Positions 45,706-53,370 of a stretch of DNA of 64,000 bases are shown in pieces (the first letter of the stretch is position 1; the number at the start of each line of letters is the position of its first letter). A program made the translations under genes and the position numbers. Source of the DNA: Kitasatospora phosalacinea (lineage in GTDB: Bacteria > Actinomycetota > Actinomycetes > Streptomycetales > Streptomycetaceae); contig NZ_BSSA01000015.1 of NCBI RefSeq assembly GCF_030268885.1, positions 124,001 through 188,000 on the forward strand, read 5' to 3'. Below the pieces are notes generated by a model. The model ran no database searches, was not told the origin of the DNA, and worked only from the letters and a program-made list of their open reading frames with translations.

Positions 45706-46379
45706 TCACCGGTCGGTTCGACCGGCGACCCAGGCCAGGGCGCCGGAGAGGTGGTGGAGGAAGTCCTGGTCCCGGTAGGCGCGTTCCTCGTGCCCGAGCG
45801 CGGTGACGAAGCAGCGGCCCGCCGCCACCCGGTGGCACCACACCAGCGGGTGGTCGGCGCCCATGGCGCCGCCCCGGTAGCCGCGCTCGTCGACGCCCGC
45901 GAGGACCCGCACCGAGGCGCGCGGGTTGACCGTGAAGTCGTACCACTCGTCGGTCCACTCCCACCGCTCCGGCAGGTGCGCGGTGGCGGGGTGGCGGCGG
46001 TCCTCCACCGTGACGGTCGCGGTCTGCACGTCGGGGTGCCCGGCGAACCGGGCCCCGCCCAGCAGTTCGGCGTAGAAGGGCCAGTCGGGTTCGGTCGCGC
46101 GGCGGAGTGCAGGGCGAGGAACCCGCCGCCGGTGCGCACGTGCTGCTCCAGGGCCCGGCGCCCGGCGTCGTCCAGCACCTCGCCGCTGGTGGAGGCGAAC
46201 ACGACGGCCGCGCAGCCCGCCCGGACGGTCCGCCCCAGTACGGCCGGGTCCTCGGTGTGCGTGACGGCGAGACCCTGGGCGGCCCCCAGGTCGTGGAGGG
46301 CGGCGACGGCGGCCGGGATCGAGGCGTGGCGGTAGTCGGTGGTGCGGGTGAAGACCGCCACCAGGGGAGGGGTGGGCAC
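45706..46379 (-). pseudogene. ThuA-like domain protein, frameshifted
   Basis: From GTG 46379 (GAGGAG site) the frame reads PLVAVFTRTTDYRHASIPAA, AAVVFASTSGEVLDDAGRRA and GGGFLALHSAA, the N-terminal half of a ThuA-like (trehalose-utilisation type, glutamine-amidotransferase-like) domain. Near 46094-46105 one base is missing. The continuation TEPDWPFYAELLGG lies in another frame, which runs on as VQTATVTVEDRRHPATAHLP, ADHPLVWCHRVAAGRCFVTA and LGHEERAYRDQDFL to the stop at 45706. The complete protein would be about 224 residues, the usual length. The break may be genuine decay or a sequencing error in a GC-rich tract. ThuA-like proteins are associated with sugar metabolism, but no substrate can be assigned. 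Confidence 0.75.
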
Positions 46380-46486
46380 GGGGCTCCTCGGGGGAAGCGC
46401 CTCCCGCGGCCTTGCGTTCCGGTCCGTCGGACGGCGCAGGGCGAGGGGACGGCGTAGGGGCGAAGGGTCGGTGCAGGGCGAGGGGC

Positions 46487-46532
46487 GGCGCGTACGGGGG
46501 CGGCGCGTACGGGGGGCGATGCGTACGGGGGC
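46487..46532. repeat. Three tandem ~15-bp repeats (GCGTACGGGGGC)
   Basis: GGCGCGTACGGGGGC is repeated three times with small changes in the 167-bp gap between glycerate kinase and the ThuA-like gene. Function is unknown; slipped-strand expansion is the simplest origin. Confidence 0.55.
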
Positions 46533-46546
46533 GGGGCAGGCGGGTG

Positions 46547-47656
46547 TCAGGAACGCCGCGGGGCGTCGTGGTGCGCGGCCAGGACGGCTCCGGCCCGGTG
46601 CAGCCAGCGGGCCGGGTCCCGGCGGGCGGCCAGGGGCGAGCCGGCCAGGGCAGAGAGGGTCAGGACGCCGGGGGCCTCCGACACCCCGGCCACCACCGCG
46701 GAGGGCACGCCGGCCCCGTCCGCGATCCGGACGACCTCGCCGACCGCCTTGCCCTGCAGGCTGGTCGCGTCGAAGCTGCCCTCGCCGGTGACCACCAGGT
46801 CGGCCGCGGCCACCGCCGCGGGCAGGCCCAGCAGCCCGGCCACCGCCGCCGCACCGGGTTCGACCAGTGCGCCCCAGGCCGCGGCGAGACCGTAGCCGGT
46901 GCCGCCCGCGGCCCCCGCGCCCGGAGCCGCCGGGTCGCCGCCCAGCAGTTCGCTCCACCGCGCCAACCTCCGTTCCAGCAGCGCCACTTCGCGCTCGCCC
47001 GCGCCCTTCTGCGGTCCGTACACGGCCGCGGCGCCGCGGGCGCCGAGCAGCGGGTTGGTGACGTCGGTCAGCAGCACCACGCCGCCGGGCGGCGCCGGAC
47101 GCAGGGCGGACAGGTCGACGGTGCGGGCCGCCGCCAGGGCGCGGTCGAGGTCGAAGTCCGCGGGCGCCGGGGGGAGTTGTTCGCCCGCGCCGTCGCGCAG
47201 GCGGGCGCCGAGCGCGGACAGCAGGCCGTGGCCGCCGTCGGTCGACGCGGAGCCGCCGAGGCCGAGCAGCAGCCGCCGCGCGCCCGCGTCCAGGGCCGCG
47301 GCGACGGTCTCGCCGGTGCCCCGGGTGGTGGCCGACAGCGGGAGCAACTCGCCCTCCAGCAGCGGGAGTCCGCTGGCGGTTGCGAGCTCCACCACCGCGG
47401 TGCCGTCCGGCAGCAGGGCGAACCGCCCCGGCACCGGCCGCCCGTCCGGCCCGGTCACGCCCGGCACGTCGAACAGCCGGGCGCCCGGGCTCGCCGAGAC
47501 GACCGCCGCGAGCGTGCCCTCGCCGCCGTCCGCCATCGGCAGGCACCGCACCTCGTCCGCCGCGCGCACCGACCGCCAGCCCGCGGCCAGCGCGTCGGCG
47601 GCCGCCGCGGCGTCGATCGTCCCCTTGAACGCATCGGGGGCCACCACTACCCGCAT
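46547..47656 (-). CDS. Glycerate kinase (GK1/GarK family)
   Basis: The product has 369 residues and phosphorylates D-glycerate with ATP, feeding glyoxylate or allantoin-derived carbon into glycolysis. Family signatures are clear: MRVVVAPDAFKGTIDAAAAA, MADGGEGTL, GLGGSASTDGGHGLLSALG, TDVTNPLLG, VYGPQKGA and DLVVTGEGSFDATSLQGKA. The length fits the family. ATG 47656 has GGGAG at suitable distance; the preceding TTG is less likely. It is followed at 167 bp by the ThuA-like pseudogene on the same strand, a plausible carbohydrate pair. The 272-bp stretch upstream (47657-47928) is a low-complexity GC region with no recognised element. Confidence 0.93.
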   Translation of the reverse strand: MRVVVAPDAFKGTIDAAAAADALAAGWRSVRAADEVRCLPMADGGEGTLAAVVSASPGARLFDVPGVTGPDGRPVPGRFALLPDGTAVVELATASGLPLLEGELLPLSATTRGTGETVAAALDAGARRLLLGLGGSASTDGGHGLLSALGARLRDGAGEQLPPAPADFDLDRALAAARTVDLSALRPAPPGGVVLLTDVTNPLLGARGAAAVYGPQKGAGEREVALLERRLARWSELLGGDPAAPGAGAAGGTGYGLAAAWGALVEPGAAAVAGLLGLPAAVAAADLVVTGEGSFDATSLQGKAVGEVVRIADGAGVPSAVVAGVSEAPGVLTLSALAGSPLAARRDPARWLHRAGAVLAAHHDAPRRS

Positions 47657-47928
47657 CAATCCGTCTCCCTCCGGCTCGCTCCCACCATGCCAGTGCCGTC
47701 CCCCCGCCCGGAGCCCCGCCCCGCCCGCTCCGCCCGCTCCGCCCGGAGCTGCGCAGGACCGCCGAGCGGGTGAGGGCGGTGTTGCGTGGCCCGGGGGCGT
47801 GCAACGGCGGGGCGGAGACCGGTCGGACGATCGGTTCCGGTGCGGGCGTGGGTGCTGCCGCAGCGGCGGCGGTCGGTAGCGGAGTTACGGGGGCTGGACC
47901 TGTCGGCGGGGGAGGTGCGACCAAGCGG

Positions 47929-48372
47929 TCAGCGGCCCGCCCGGCCTGTCCGGCCCGCCCGGCCCGCCCGGCGCGTTCGGCGCGCCCTCCGGGCGCCCCG
48001 CCGGGCCGCGGCGGTGAGCGCCGCCGCGGCGGCGCTCACCGCCAGGAACAGCAGCCAGTTGCGCAGGTAGGGCAGCGGCAGCAGGGTCGGGTTGCCGTGG
48101 TCGTCCCCCGCCCGTAGCACCGCCGGGACGGCCACCGCGCTCACGGCCGCCGCGACCACCAGCCAGCCGCGCAGCACCGGCCGCCCCGTCGCGGCCGCAC
48201 CGAGCGCGCACACCAGCGGCAGCCACAGCCCGTCGTGCAGCGCCACCAGGCCGACCGCCCACAGCAGCACGCCGAGCGGGCCGGTCACGTACGGATCGGT
48301 CAGCAGGCCCACCAGGCCGCAGGCGAGCAGGGCGAGACCGCCGAGCAGCAGGGCGGCGCGCACGGCCCGCAC
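47929..48372 (-). CDS. Small integral membrane protein, unknown function
   Basis: The product has 147 residues with about four hydrophobic segments (ALLLGGLALLACGLVGLL, PLGVLLWAVGLVALHDGLWL, GWLVVAAAVSAVAVPAVL and LLFLAVSAAAAALTAAA) and a basic, Arg/Gly-rich cytoplasmic tail of uncertain authenticity. I do not recognise the family. GTG 48372 is one base after the stop of the upstream molybdoenzyme gene (TGAGGTG), so the two are co-translated. It is probably a membrane accessory of that enzyme; this is inferred from position only. Confidence 0.75.
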   Translation of the reverse strand: MRAVRAALLLGGLALLACGLVGLLTDPYVTGPLGVLLWAVGLVALHDGLWLPLVCALGAAATGRPVLRGWLVVAAAVSAVAVPAVLRAGDDHGNPTLLPLPYLRNWLLFLAVSAAAAALTAAARRGARRARRTRRAGRAGRTGRAGR

Positions 48373-48373
48373 C

Positions 48374-49606
48374 TCAGGCCACCTCGATCCGGGCGACCCA
48401 CTTGGTCTGCAGCACCCCGGGCCGGTTCGGCGCCACGATCCGGGCCGGGAAGCCGTGGTCGGGCGTCAGCGGGCGGCCGTCCAGCGCGAGGGCGAGCAGG
48501 GTGAGCGGATCGTCGGCGTACGCGGCGGGCATCTCGGTGACCCGGTACGGGCCCGCGGCCTCCAGGGAGGTGATCCGGACCGTCGAACCGGCCGGGATCC
48601 CGGCCCGGCGCAGCAGGTCGGCCAGGCGCACGCCCGTCCAGCGGGCGTCCGCGCTCCAGCCCTCGACGCAGGCGATCGGCAGGTCGGCGGTGGTCTGCGG
48701 CAGGGCCCGCAGGTCGGTGAGGCCGATCCGGTAGCCGGCCGGGCCGTCGACGGCCAGCTGCCAGTCGGCGGGGACGGCGGTGGTCCCGGCCTGCGCGGCG
48801 GTGCGGTTGACCGGGAGCCCGCCGGTACCGGGGCGGCGCGGGGCGAACAGGTCGAGGCCGCGCAGCCAGGGCACCGACTGGCCCGCGGTGGTGAGGGTGA
48901 CCGCGCCGACGGCGGCGGCCGTCGCCGTGAGCACGGCCCGCCGCGCGGCGAGCGGGGCGGTCGGCGGGGCGGGCAGTGATGCGGGCAGTGATGCGGCGGG
49001 CAGCGGGGCGGCAGCGGCGCGGCGCCAGTGCGCGGCGATCACCGGCGCCTTGACGGCGAGGTGGACCAGCAGCGCGCCGACGGCCGTCCAGGCGGTCCAG
49101 TAGTGGGTCTGCCGGAACGGGAACGGCCATGGGTACCACTGCAGGGTGTTCAGCAGCCCGGTGAACAGCTCCAGCAGCACCGCCGCGACCAGCAGCGCGA
49201 TCGACAGCCGCTCCAGCAGGTGCAGCACGCTGCGCGCGGGCGGCCACGCGAACAGCCGCGGGTACACCGTCCACAGCTTCGCGCCCGCCAGCGGGACCGC
49301 GGCCAGGCCCGCCACCACGTGCAGGCCCTGGGTGACCCGGTAGCCGTCCACCGGACGGGACGGCAGCCGGTGCACCAGCCACCCGGGCGGGTCCTGCAGC
49401 AGGTGGCTGACCAGACCGGTGGCGAAGCACAGCAGGAGCGCCGCGCCCAGCCACCGGCCGAGCACCACCGCGGTGCGCGGCTCGTGCGCGGGGGAGCGGA
49501 ACGCGCCCGGGCGCAGCGGGCCGCGCCGCAGTACGGCGGGCGGGGCGGACGGGGCGGGCAGCGGCGGGTCGAAGCGCCGCCGGGCGGGGGAGGGGTCGGA
49601 GTCCAC
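48374..49606 (-). CDS. Membrane-anchored sulfite-oxidase-fold molybdoenzyme fused to a cytochrome b-like domain
   Basis: The product has ~410 residues. The N-terminal half is a four-helix cytochrome-b-like membrane domain with candidate haem ligands (GLVSHLLQDPPGWLVHRLP, TQGLHVVAGLAAVPLAGAK, GALLVHLAVKAPVIAAHW). A further hydrophobic stretch (VLTATAAAVGAVTLTTAG) precedes the periplasmic sulfite oxidase/YedY-like molybdopterin domain, with the Mo-ligand Cys in LPIACVEGWS and then WTGVRLADLLRRAG and FPARIVAPNRPGVLQTKWV. Enzymes of this fold often reduce methionine sulfoxide or related S/N-oxides; the substrate is unknown. The start is uncertain: GTG 49606 was chosen because the 150 bases before it are regulatory repeats. 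The gene is divergent from the GT-C gene. Confidence 0.85.
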   Translation of the reverse strand: MDSDPSPARRRFDPPLPAPSAPPAVLRRGPLRPGAFRSPAHEPRTAVVLGRWLGAALLLCFATGLVSHLLQDPPGWLVHRLPSRPVDGYRVTQGLHVVAGLAAVPLAGAKLWTVYPRLFAWPPARSVLHLLERLSIALLVAAVLLELFTGLLNTLQWYPWPFPFRQTHYWTAWTAVGALLVHLAVKAPVIAAHWRRAAAAPLPAASLPASLPAPPTAPLAARRAVLTATAAAVGAVTLTTAGQSVPWLRGLDLFAPRRPGTGGLPVNRTAAQAGTTAVPADWQLAVDGPAGYRIGLTDLRALPQTTADLPIACVEGWSADARWTGVRLADLLRRAGIPAGSTVRITSLEAAGPYRVTEMPAAYADDPLTLLALALDGRPLTPDHGFPARIVAPNRPGVLQTKWVARIEVA

Positions 49607-49652
49607 GGAGCCATCGAAGCGCGCCCGGCGCCCGCGGCGGCGCTGCGACGTG

Positions 49653-49808
49653 CTTACGGAATCCGAACGGCGCCGGGCCGGGCCAGGGCCGCCCGTGCGG
49701 AATCCGAACGGCGCCGGGCCGGGGCCGCCCGCGGGAGCCGGGCCGGAGACAGTGCTCACGGGACCCGGACGGCGCCGGGCCCGAGGCAGTGCTTACGGAA
49801 CCCGGACG
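49653..49808. promoter_or_regulatory. Four ACGG-N7-ACGG direct-repeat boxes between divergent genes
   Basis: CTTACGGAATCCGAACGG (49653), TGCGGAATCCGAACGG (49696), CTCACGGGACCCGGACGG (49755) and CTTACGGAACCCGGACGG (49792) line up in one orientation. Most keep two ACGG half-sites 11 bp apart, the spacing used by OmpR-family response regulators. The boxes lie between the molybdoenzyme gene (minus strand) and the GT-C gene (plus strand). Matching boxes occur at 51195 and at 54752/54792 before the OmpR-type regulator itself. Confidence 0.65.
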
Positions 49809-49858
49809 GCACGGCCCGCCACCGCCGCACGGGCGCCCCGCGGTGCGAGGGTGGGCCG

Positions 49859-51208
49859 GTGACCGCACGCCCCGTCCTGTCCTGCGCCCTGGCCGTCACC
49901 GCCCTGGCCGGCTGCCTCGCGCTGACCCTCACCACCGGCGGCACCCTCGGCAACCGCCCGCCGCTGTACGGCTGGTACGCCGCCGACGCCGTCCTGTTCG
50001 CGCTGTCCCTGCTCGCGCTGCGCCGGGTGCCGCAGCGGCAGGTGGCGCGGCTGGTGCTGGCCGGGGGCGTGCTGGTGGCCGCGGTCGGGCTGCTGGCCCC
50101 GCCCCGGACCAGCGACGACGCCTACCGCTACGGCTGGGACGGGAAGGTGCAGGCGACGGGGGGCTCCCCGTACGCGCGCACCCCCGAGGACCCGGCGCTG
50201 GCCCGGCTGCGCGACCCGGGCCGGTTCCCGGTCGGCGACGGCTGCGCGGCGTGGGACGAACGGCGCACCGCCGACGGGGCCTGCACCCGGATCAACCGGC
50301 CCGCCGTGCACACGATCTACCCGCCGCTGGCGGAGGCCTGGTTCCTGGCCCAGCGCCCGTTCGGCGACGGCGTGCGGGTCGCCCAGGCGGCCGGGGCGGT
50401 GCTGGCGGTGGCGACCACCGGCGGGCTGCTGGCGGTGACGGGCGGACGGCGGCGGGCCGCGTTGTGGGCCTGGTGCCCGGGCGTCGCGGTGTGGGCGGTC
50501 AACGACGCGCACGTCGACGCCCTGGGCGCTCTGCTGACGGTGCTCGGCCTGGGGTGGGCGGCCCGCGGCCGCTGCGCGGCGGGCGGCGCCGCGCTGGGCG
50601 CGGCGACGGCGGTGAAGCTGCTGCCCGCGCTGGCCCTGCCGGGCGCGCTGTCGGGGGTGCTGTCCCGCCGCCCGCGCCGCGCCGACCTGGTGGTGCCCGC
50701 CACCGCCGCCGGGGTGTTCGTCCTGTCCTACCTGCCGTACCTGGCGGCGTCCGGGGCCGGTGTCCTGGGCTACCTGCCCGGCTACCTGCGCGAGGAGGGC
50801 TACCAGCAGGGGCACCTGGAGCGGTTCGGGCTGCTGCGCCTGCTGCTGCCCGACCGGTTCGCGCCGTGGGCCGGGGCCGCGGTGCTCGCCGCCCTGGTGT
50901 GGCGGGTGCTGCGGCACGGCGACCCGGCGCGGCCCTGGCGGGGCGCGCTGACGGTGACCGGCGGGGCGCTGCTGCTGGCGGCTCCCGCCTACCCCTGGTA
51001 CGGGCTGCTGGTGGTGGCGCTGGCGGCGCTGGACGGCCGCTGGGAGTGGCTGGCGGTGCCCGCCGCCGGCCAGCTGCTGTACCTGGCGGGCGGCAGCAGG
51101 GTGCAGCAACTCGCCTACGGGACAGCCCTGTTGGTGGTCGTGGTGGTATCCGTCCGGCGGGCCGGGCGGTGGCCGCGGCCGGTCGGCGCACAGATGACGG
51201 AAGTCTGA
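49859..51208 (+). CDS. GT-C fold glycosyltransferase (GT87/DUF2029-like mannosyltransferase)
   Basis: The product is a 449-residue polytopic membrane protein with ~11 hydrophobic segments. The first outer loop carries the acidic motif SDDAYRYGWDGK, the catalytic signature of polyprenol-phosphate-sugar-dependent GT-C enzymes, and later loops have HTIYPPLAEAWF and NDAHVDALG. Relatives transfer mannose or arabinose residues to envelope glycolipids or proteins. GTG 49859 follows GAGGGTGG. It is divergent from the molybdoenzyme gene and followed by a second molybdoenzyme operon, an association repeated in this cluster (a soluble GT2 fusion, methyltransferase and epimerase lie within 8 kb). Confidence 0.85.
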   Translation: MTARPVLSCALAVTALAGCLALTLTTGGTLGNRPPLYGWYAADAVLFALSLLALRRVPQRQVARLVLAGGVLVAAVGLLAPPRTSDDAYRYGWDGKVQATGGSPYARTPEDPALARLRDPGRFPVGDGCAAWDERRTADGACTRINRPAVHTIYPPLAEAWFLAQRPFGDGVRVAQAAGAVLAVATTGGLLAVTGGRRRAALWAWCPGVAVWAVNDAHVDALGALLTVLGLGWAARGRCAAGGAALGAATAVKLLPALALPGALSGVLSRRPRRADLVVPATAAGVFVLSYLPYLAASGAGVLGYLPGYLREEGYQQGHLERFGLLRLLLPDRFAPWAGAAVLAALVWRVLRHGDPARPWRGALTVTGGALLLAAPAYPWYGLLVVALAALDGRWEWLAVPAAGQLLYLAGGSRVQQLAYGTALLVVVVVSVRRAGRWPRPVGAQMTEV

Positions 51209-51209
51209 C
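51195..51209 (+). promoter_or_regulatory. ACGG-N7-ACGG box upstream of the second molybdoenzyme gene
   Basis: ACGGAAGTCTGACGG overlaps the end of the GT-C coding sequence, 53 bases before GTG 51262. It closely matches the box CTTACGGAAGTCGTACGG at 54752 before the OmpR-type two-component genes. Confidence 0.55.
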
Positions 51210-51261
51210 GGCGCGCCCGCGCCCCTGGGCAACGCCGCCCCCCGCCTGGTCCAATCACCCC

Positions 51262-52002
51262 GTGGACGACGACAGGGACGAGAACGGTGCCGACGGCGAC
51301 GAGGAAGGGACGCGCGGCGCCCCGGTGGGCCGCCGGGTGGTGCTCGGGCTGCTCGGCCTCGGCGCCGCCGGGGTCGCGGCGGGCCCGTGGCTGCAGCGGG
51401 CCCAGGACGCGGTGGTGCGCAACGACCCGACGGGGCTGAGCCAGGCGCTGCCCGGCGGGGGCGGGTTCCGGTACTACTCGGTGACCGCCTCGGTGCCCGA
51501 ACGCGGTGAGGCGGACTACACCCTCACCGTCGACGGCCTGGTGGAGCGGCCCACCACCCTGCGGCTGGCCGACCTGCGGGCCCTGCCGCAGCGCCGCCTC
51601 GTCCACGACGTGCAGTGCGTCACCGGCTGGCGGGTGCCCGCCACCCCCTTCGAGGGCGTCCCGCTGTCCGCGCTGCTGGACGCCGCCGGGGTCCGGCCGC
51701 AGGGGCGGGCGGTGAGCTTCGGCTGCTTCGACGGCGCCTACACCGAGAGCCTGACGCTGGAACAGGCCCGCCGCGACGACGTCCTGGTGGCGCTGCGGAT
51801 GCAGGACGCCCCGATCGGGCACGCCCACGGCGGCCCGGTGCGCCTGTACGTCGCCCCGATGTACTTCTACAAGTCCGCCAAGTGGCTCTCCACGATCACC
51901 GTCACCGACACCGTCCGCCCCGGTTACTGGGAACGGCTCGGCTACGACGTGGACGCCTGGGTCGGCCGGTCGAACGGACGCGACGATGACCCCACCGCCT
52001 GA
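51262..52002 (+). CDS. Sulfite-oxidase-fold molybdopterin oxidoreductase (MsrP/YedY-like), Tat-type leader
   Basis: The product has 246 residues. The N-terminus has an acidic stretch, then a twin-Arg hydrophobic leader or anchor (GRRVVLGLLGLGAAGVAAG), as in Tat-exported molybdoenzymes. The Mo-cofactor domain has the ligand Cys in VQCVTGW, TPFEGVPLSALLDAAGV, FGCFDGAYTESL, GPVRLYVAPMYFYKSAKWL and the C-terminal WVGRSNG. It resembles the catalytic subunit of periplasmic methionine-sulfoxide reductase, with the electron donor encoded next by a 17-bp overlapping gene. GTG 51262 has no clear ribosome site, so translation may be leaderless. The box at 51195 suggests control by the nearby OmpR-type regulator. 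Confidence 0.9.
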   Translation: MDDDRDENGADGDEEGTRGAPVGRRVVLGLLGLGAAGVAAGPWLQRAQDAVVRNDPTGLSQALPGGGGFRYYSVTASVPERGEADYTLTVDGLVERPTTLRLADLRALPQRRLVHDVQCVTGWRVPATPFEGVPLSALLDAAGVRPQGRAVSFGCFDGAYTESLTLEQARRDDVLVALRMQDAPIGHAHGGPVRLYVAPMYFYKSAKWLSTITVTDTVRPGYWERLGYDVDAWVGRSNGRDDDPTA

Positions 52003-52633
52003 CCGCCGCCCCCGCTTCGCCCCCGCCCAGCGCCGGGCCCACCGCGCGACCGCCGCGCTGATGCTCATCTGCCTGGCCACCGCCGCCTGCCTCTACCTGC
52101 CGCCGCTGGCCCAACTCGTCGGCCGCCGACGCCTGGTGGCCACCGTGCACGAGTGGAGCGGCCTGCTGCTGCCCGTCCCGCTGCTGCTCGCCCTGGCCAC
52201 CCGGGCGATGCGCCGCGACGCCGTCCGCCTCGGCCGGTTCACCGCCGCCGACCGCACCTGGCTGCGCACCGTGCGCCGCCGCCGGGCCGGGCCGCGCCCG
52301 GCCGGGAAGTTCAACGCCGGGCAGAAGCTGTACGCGCAGTGGACGCTCGGCACCATGCTGGTGATGCTCGGCACCGGCCTGCTGATGTGGTGCACCGGCC
52401 TGGCGCCCGCGGTGTGGCGCACCGGCGCGACCTTCGTGCACGACTGGTTCGCGTTCGCGGTCGCCGCGGTGGTGCTCGGCCACCTGCGGATGGCGTACCT
52501 GGACCCGGAGGCCCGGCGCGGCATGCGCACCGGCACCGTCGACCGCGCCTGGGCCGAACGCGAGCACCCGCAGTGGGCGGAGCAGGACCGGCCCGCCGTC
52601 CGGGACGGGGCCGACCTGACACCGGGGAGGTGA
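51986..52633 (+). CDS. Cytochrome b561-like membrane subunit, partner of the molybdoenzyme
   Basis: The product has 215 residues with four or more transmembrane helices (ALMLICLATAACLYLPPLAQ, LLLPVPLLLALATRAM, WTLGTMLVMLGTGLLMW, AFAVAAVVLGHLRMAYL). Candidate haem-ligating His residues are in RRAHRATAA, TVHEWSGLL, FVHDWFAF and LGHLRMAY, and KFNAGQKLYAQW matches the formate-dehydrogenase-gamma type of b cytochrome. It should pass electrons from quinol to the molybdoenzyme encoded just upstream, whose last 17 bases overlap its ATG. This plays the role MsrQ has in other bacteria, although the sequence type is different. Confidence 0.87.
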   Translation: MTPPPDRRPRFAPAQRRAHRATAALMLICLATAACLYLPPLAQLVGRRRLVATVHEWSGLLLPVPLLLALATRAMRRDAVRLGRFTAADRTWLRTVRRRRAGPRPAGKFNAGQKLYAQWTLGTMLVMLGTGLLMWCTGLAPAVWRTGATFVHDWFAFAVAAVVLGHLRMAYLDPEARRGMRTGTVDRAWAEREHPQWAEQDRPAVRDGADLTPGR

Positions 52634-52689
52634 CCGGCCCGCCACCAGGAAGCGGGCCGCCCCCCGTCAGGAACGGGACCGGCCCGCCG

Positions 52690-53370
52690 TCAGGTTCGTT
52701 CCAGCGCCAGGAACGAGCGGCCGTGCGAGACCCAGCGCTCGGCCTGCTCCAGGCCGACGGCCCGGGCGTGCCGCAGCGTCGCGGCGGGCCCGCAGCGCGC
52801 CCAGCGGAACGGCGGCCCGGCGCCGTCCGGGCCCTCCACCCGGACGTCCGCCACCTCGTCCACCTCCGGCACCGCGGTCTCCACCAGCAGCAGGCCGCCC
52901 GGGGCCAGCAGCGCACCCGCCCGGGCCAGCAGGGCGGCCGGGTCGCCGCCGATGCCGAGGTTGCCGTCGGCCAGCAGCACCCCGCCCCAGCGGCCCTCGG
53001 CGGGCAGCCGGTCGAACACCGAGCGGCGCAGCACGAGACCACCCAGGTGGGCGGTGTGCTCCACCGACGCCGCGCAGACGTCCACCCCGAGCGCGGGCAC
53101 GCCCGCCCCCAGCAGCGCCGCCACCAGCCGCCCGGGGCCGCACCCCAGGTCCAGCACCGGTGCGGACAGGCCCAGGCAGCGCAGCACCAGCCCGTGGTCC
53201 GCCCCGGCGGCCGGGGCGCACCAGCGCTCCACCTCCAGCACCAGCCGCGAACCGTCCGGCCGCCGCAGCCACAGCGGCCCCCGCCCGGCCCGCACCGCCC
53301 GTCCGAACGGGTCGTCCACCCAGGGCTCGGTGGCCCGAGGGGCGGAGGGCTCCGTGCGGAGGGCGTTCAC
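52690..53370 (-). CDS. Class I SAM-dependent methyltransferase
   Basis: The product has 226 residues. The SAM-binding loop VLDLGCGPGRLVAALL (motif I) and ALGVDVCAAS (motif II) are intact, followed by LLADGNLGIGGDPAALL and GGLLLVETAVPE. The N-terminal region (TEPWVDDPFGRAV, WLRRPDGSRLVLEVERWC) is conserved in Streptomyces homologues that sit beside DUF2064/GT2 genes. The substrate is unknown. GTG 53370 overlaps the stop of the upstream glycosyltransferase fusion (GTGA), so the two are co-translated and probably act on the same glycan or lipid. A 57-bp convergent gap separates it from the cytochrome gene. Confidence 0.88.
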   Translation of the reverse strand: MNALRTEPSAPRATEPWVDDPFGRAVRAGRGPLWLRRPDGSRLVLEVERWCAPAAGADHGLVLRCLGLSAPVLDLGCGPGRLVAALLGAGVPALGVDVCAASVEHTAHLGGLVLRRSVFDRLPAEGRWGGVLLADGNLGIGGDPAALLARAGALLAPGGLLLVETAVPEVDEVADVRVEGPDGAGPPFRWARCGPAATLRHARAVGLEQAERWVSHGRSFLALERT

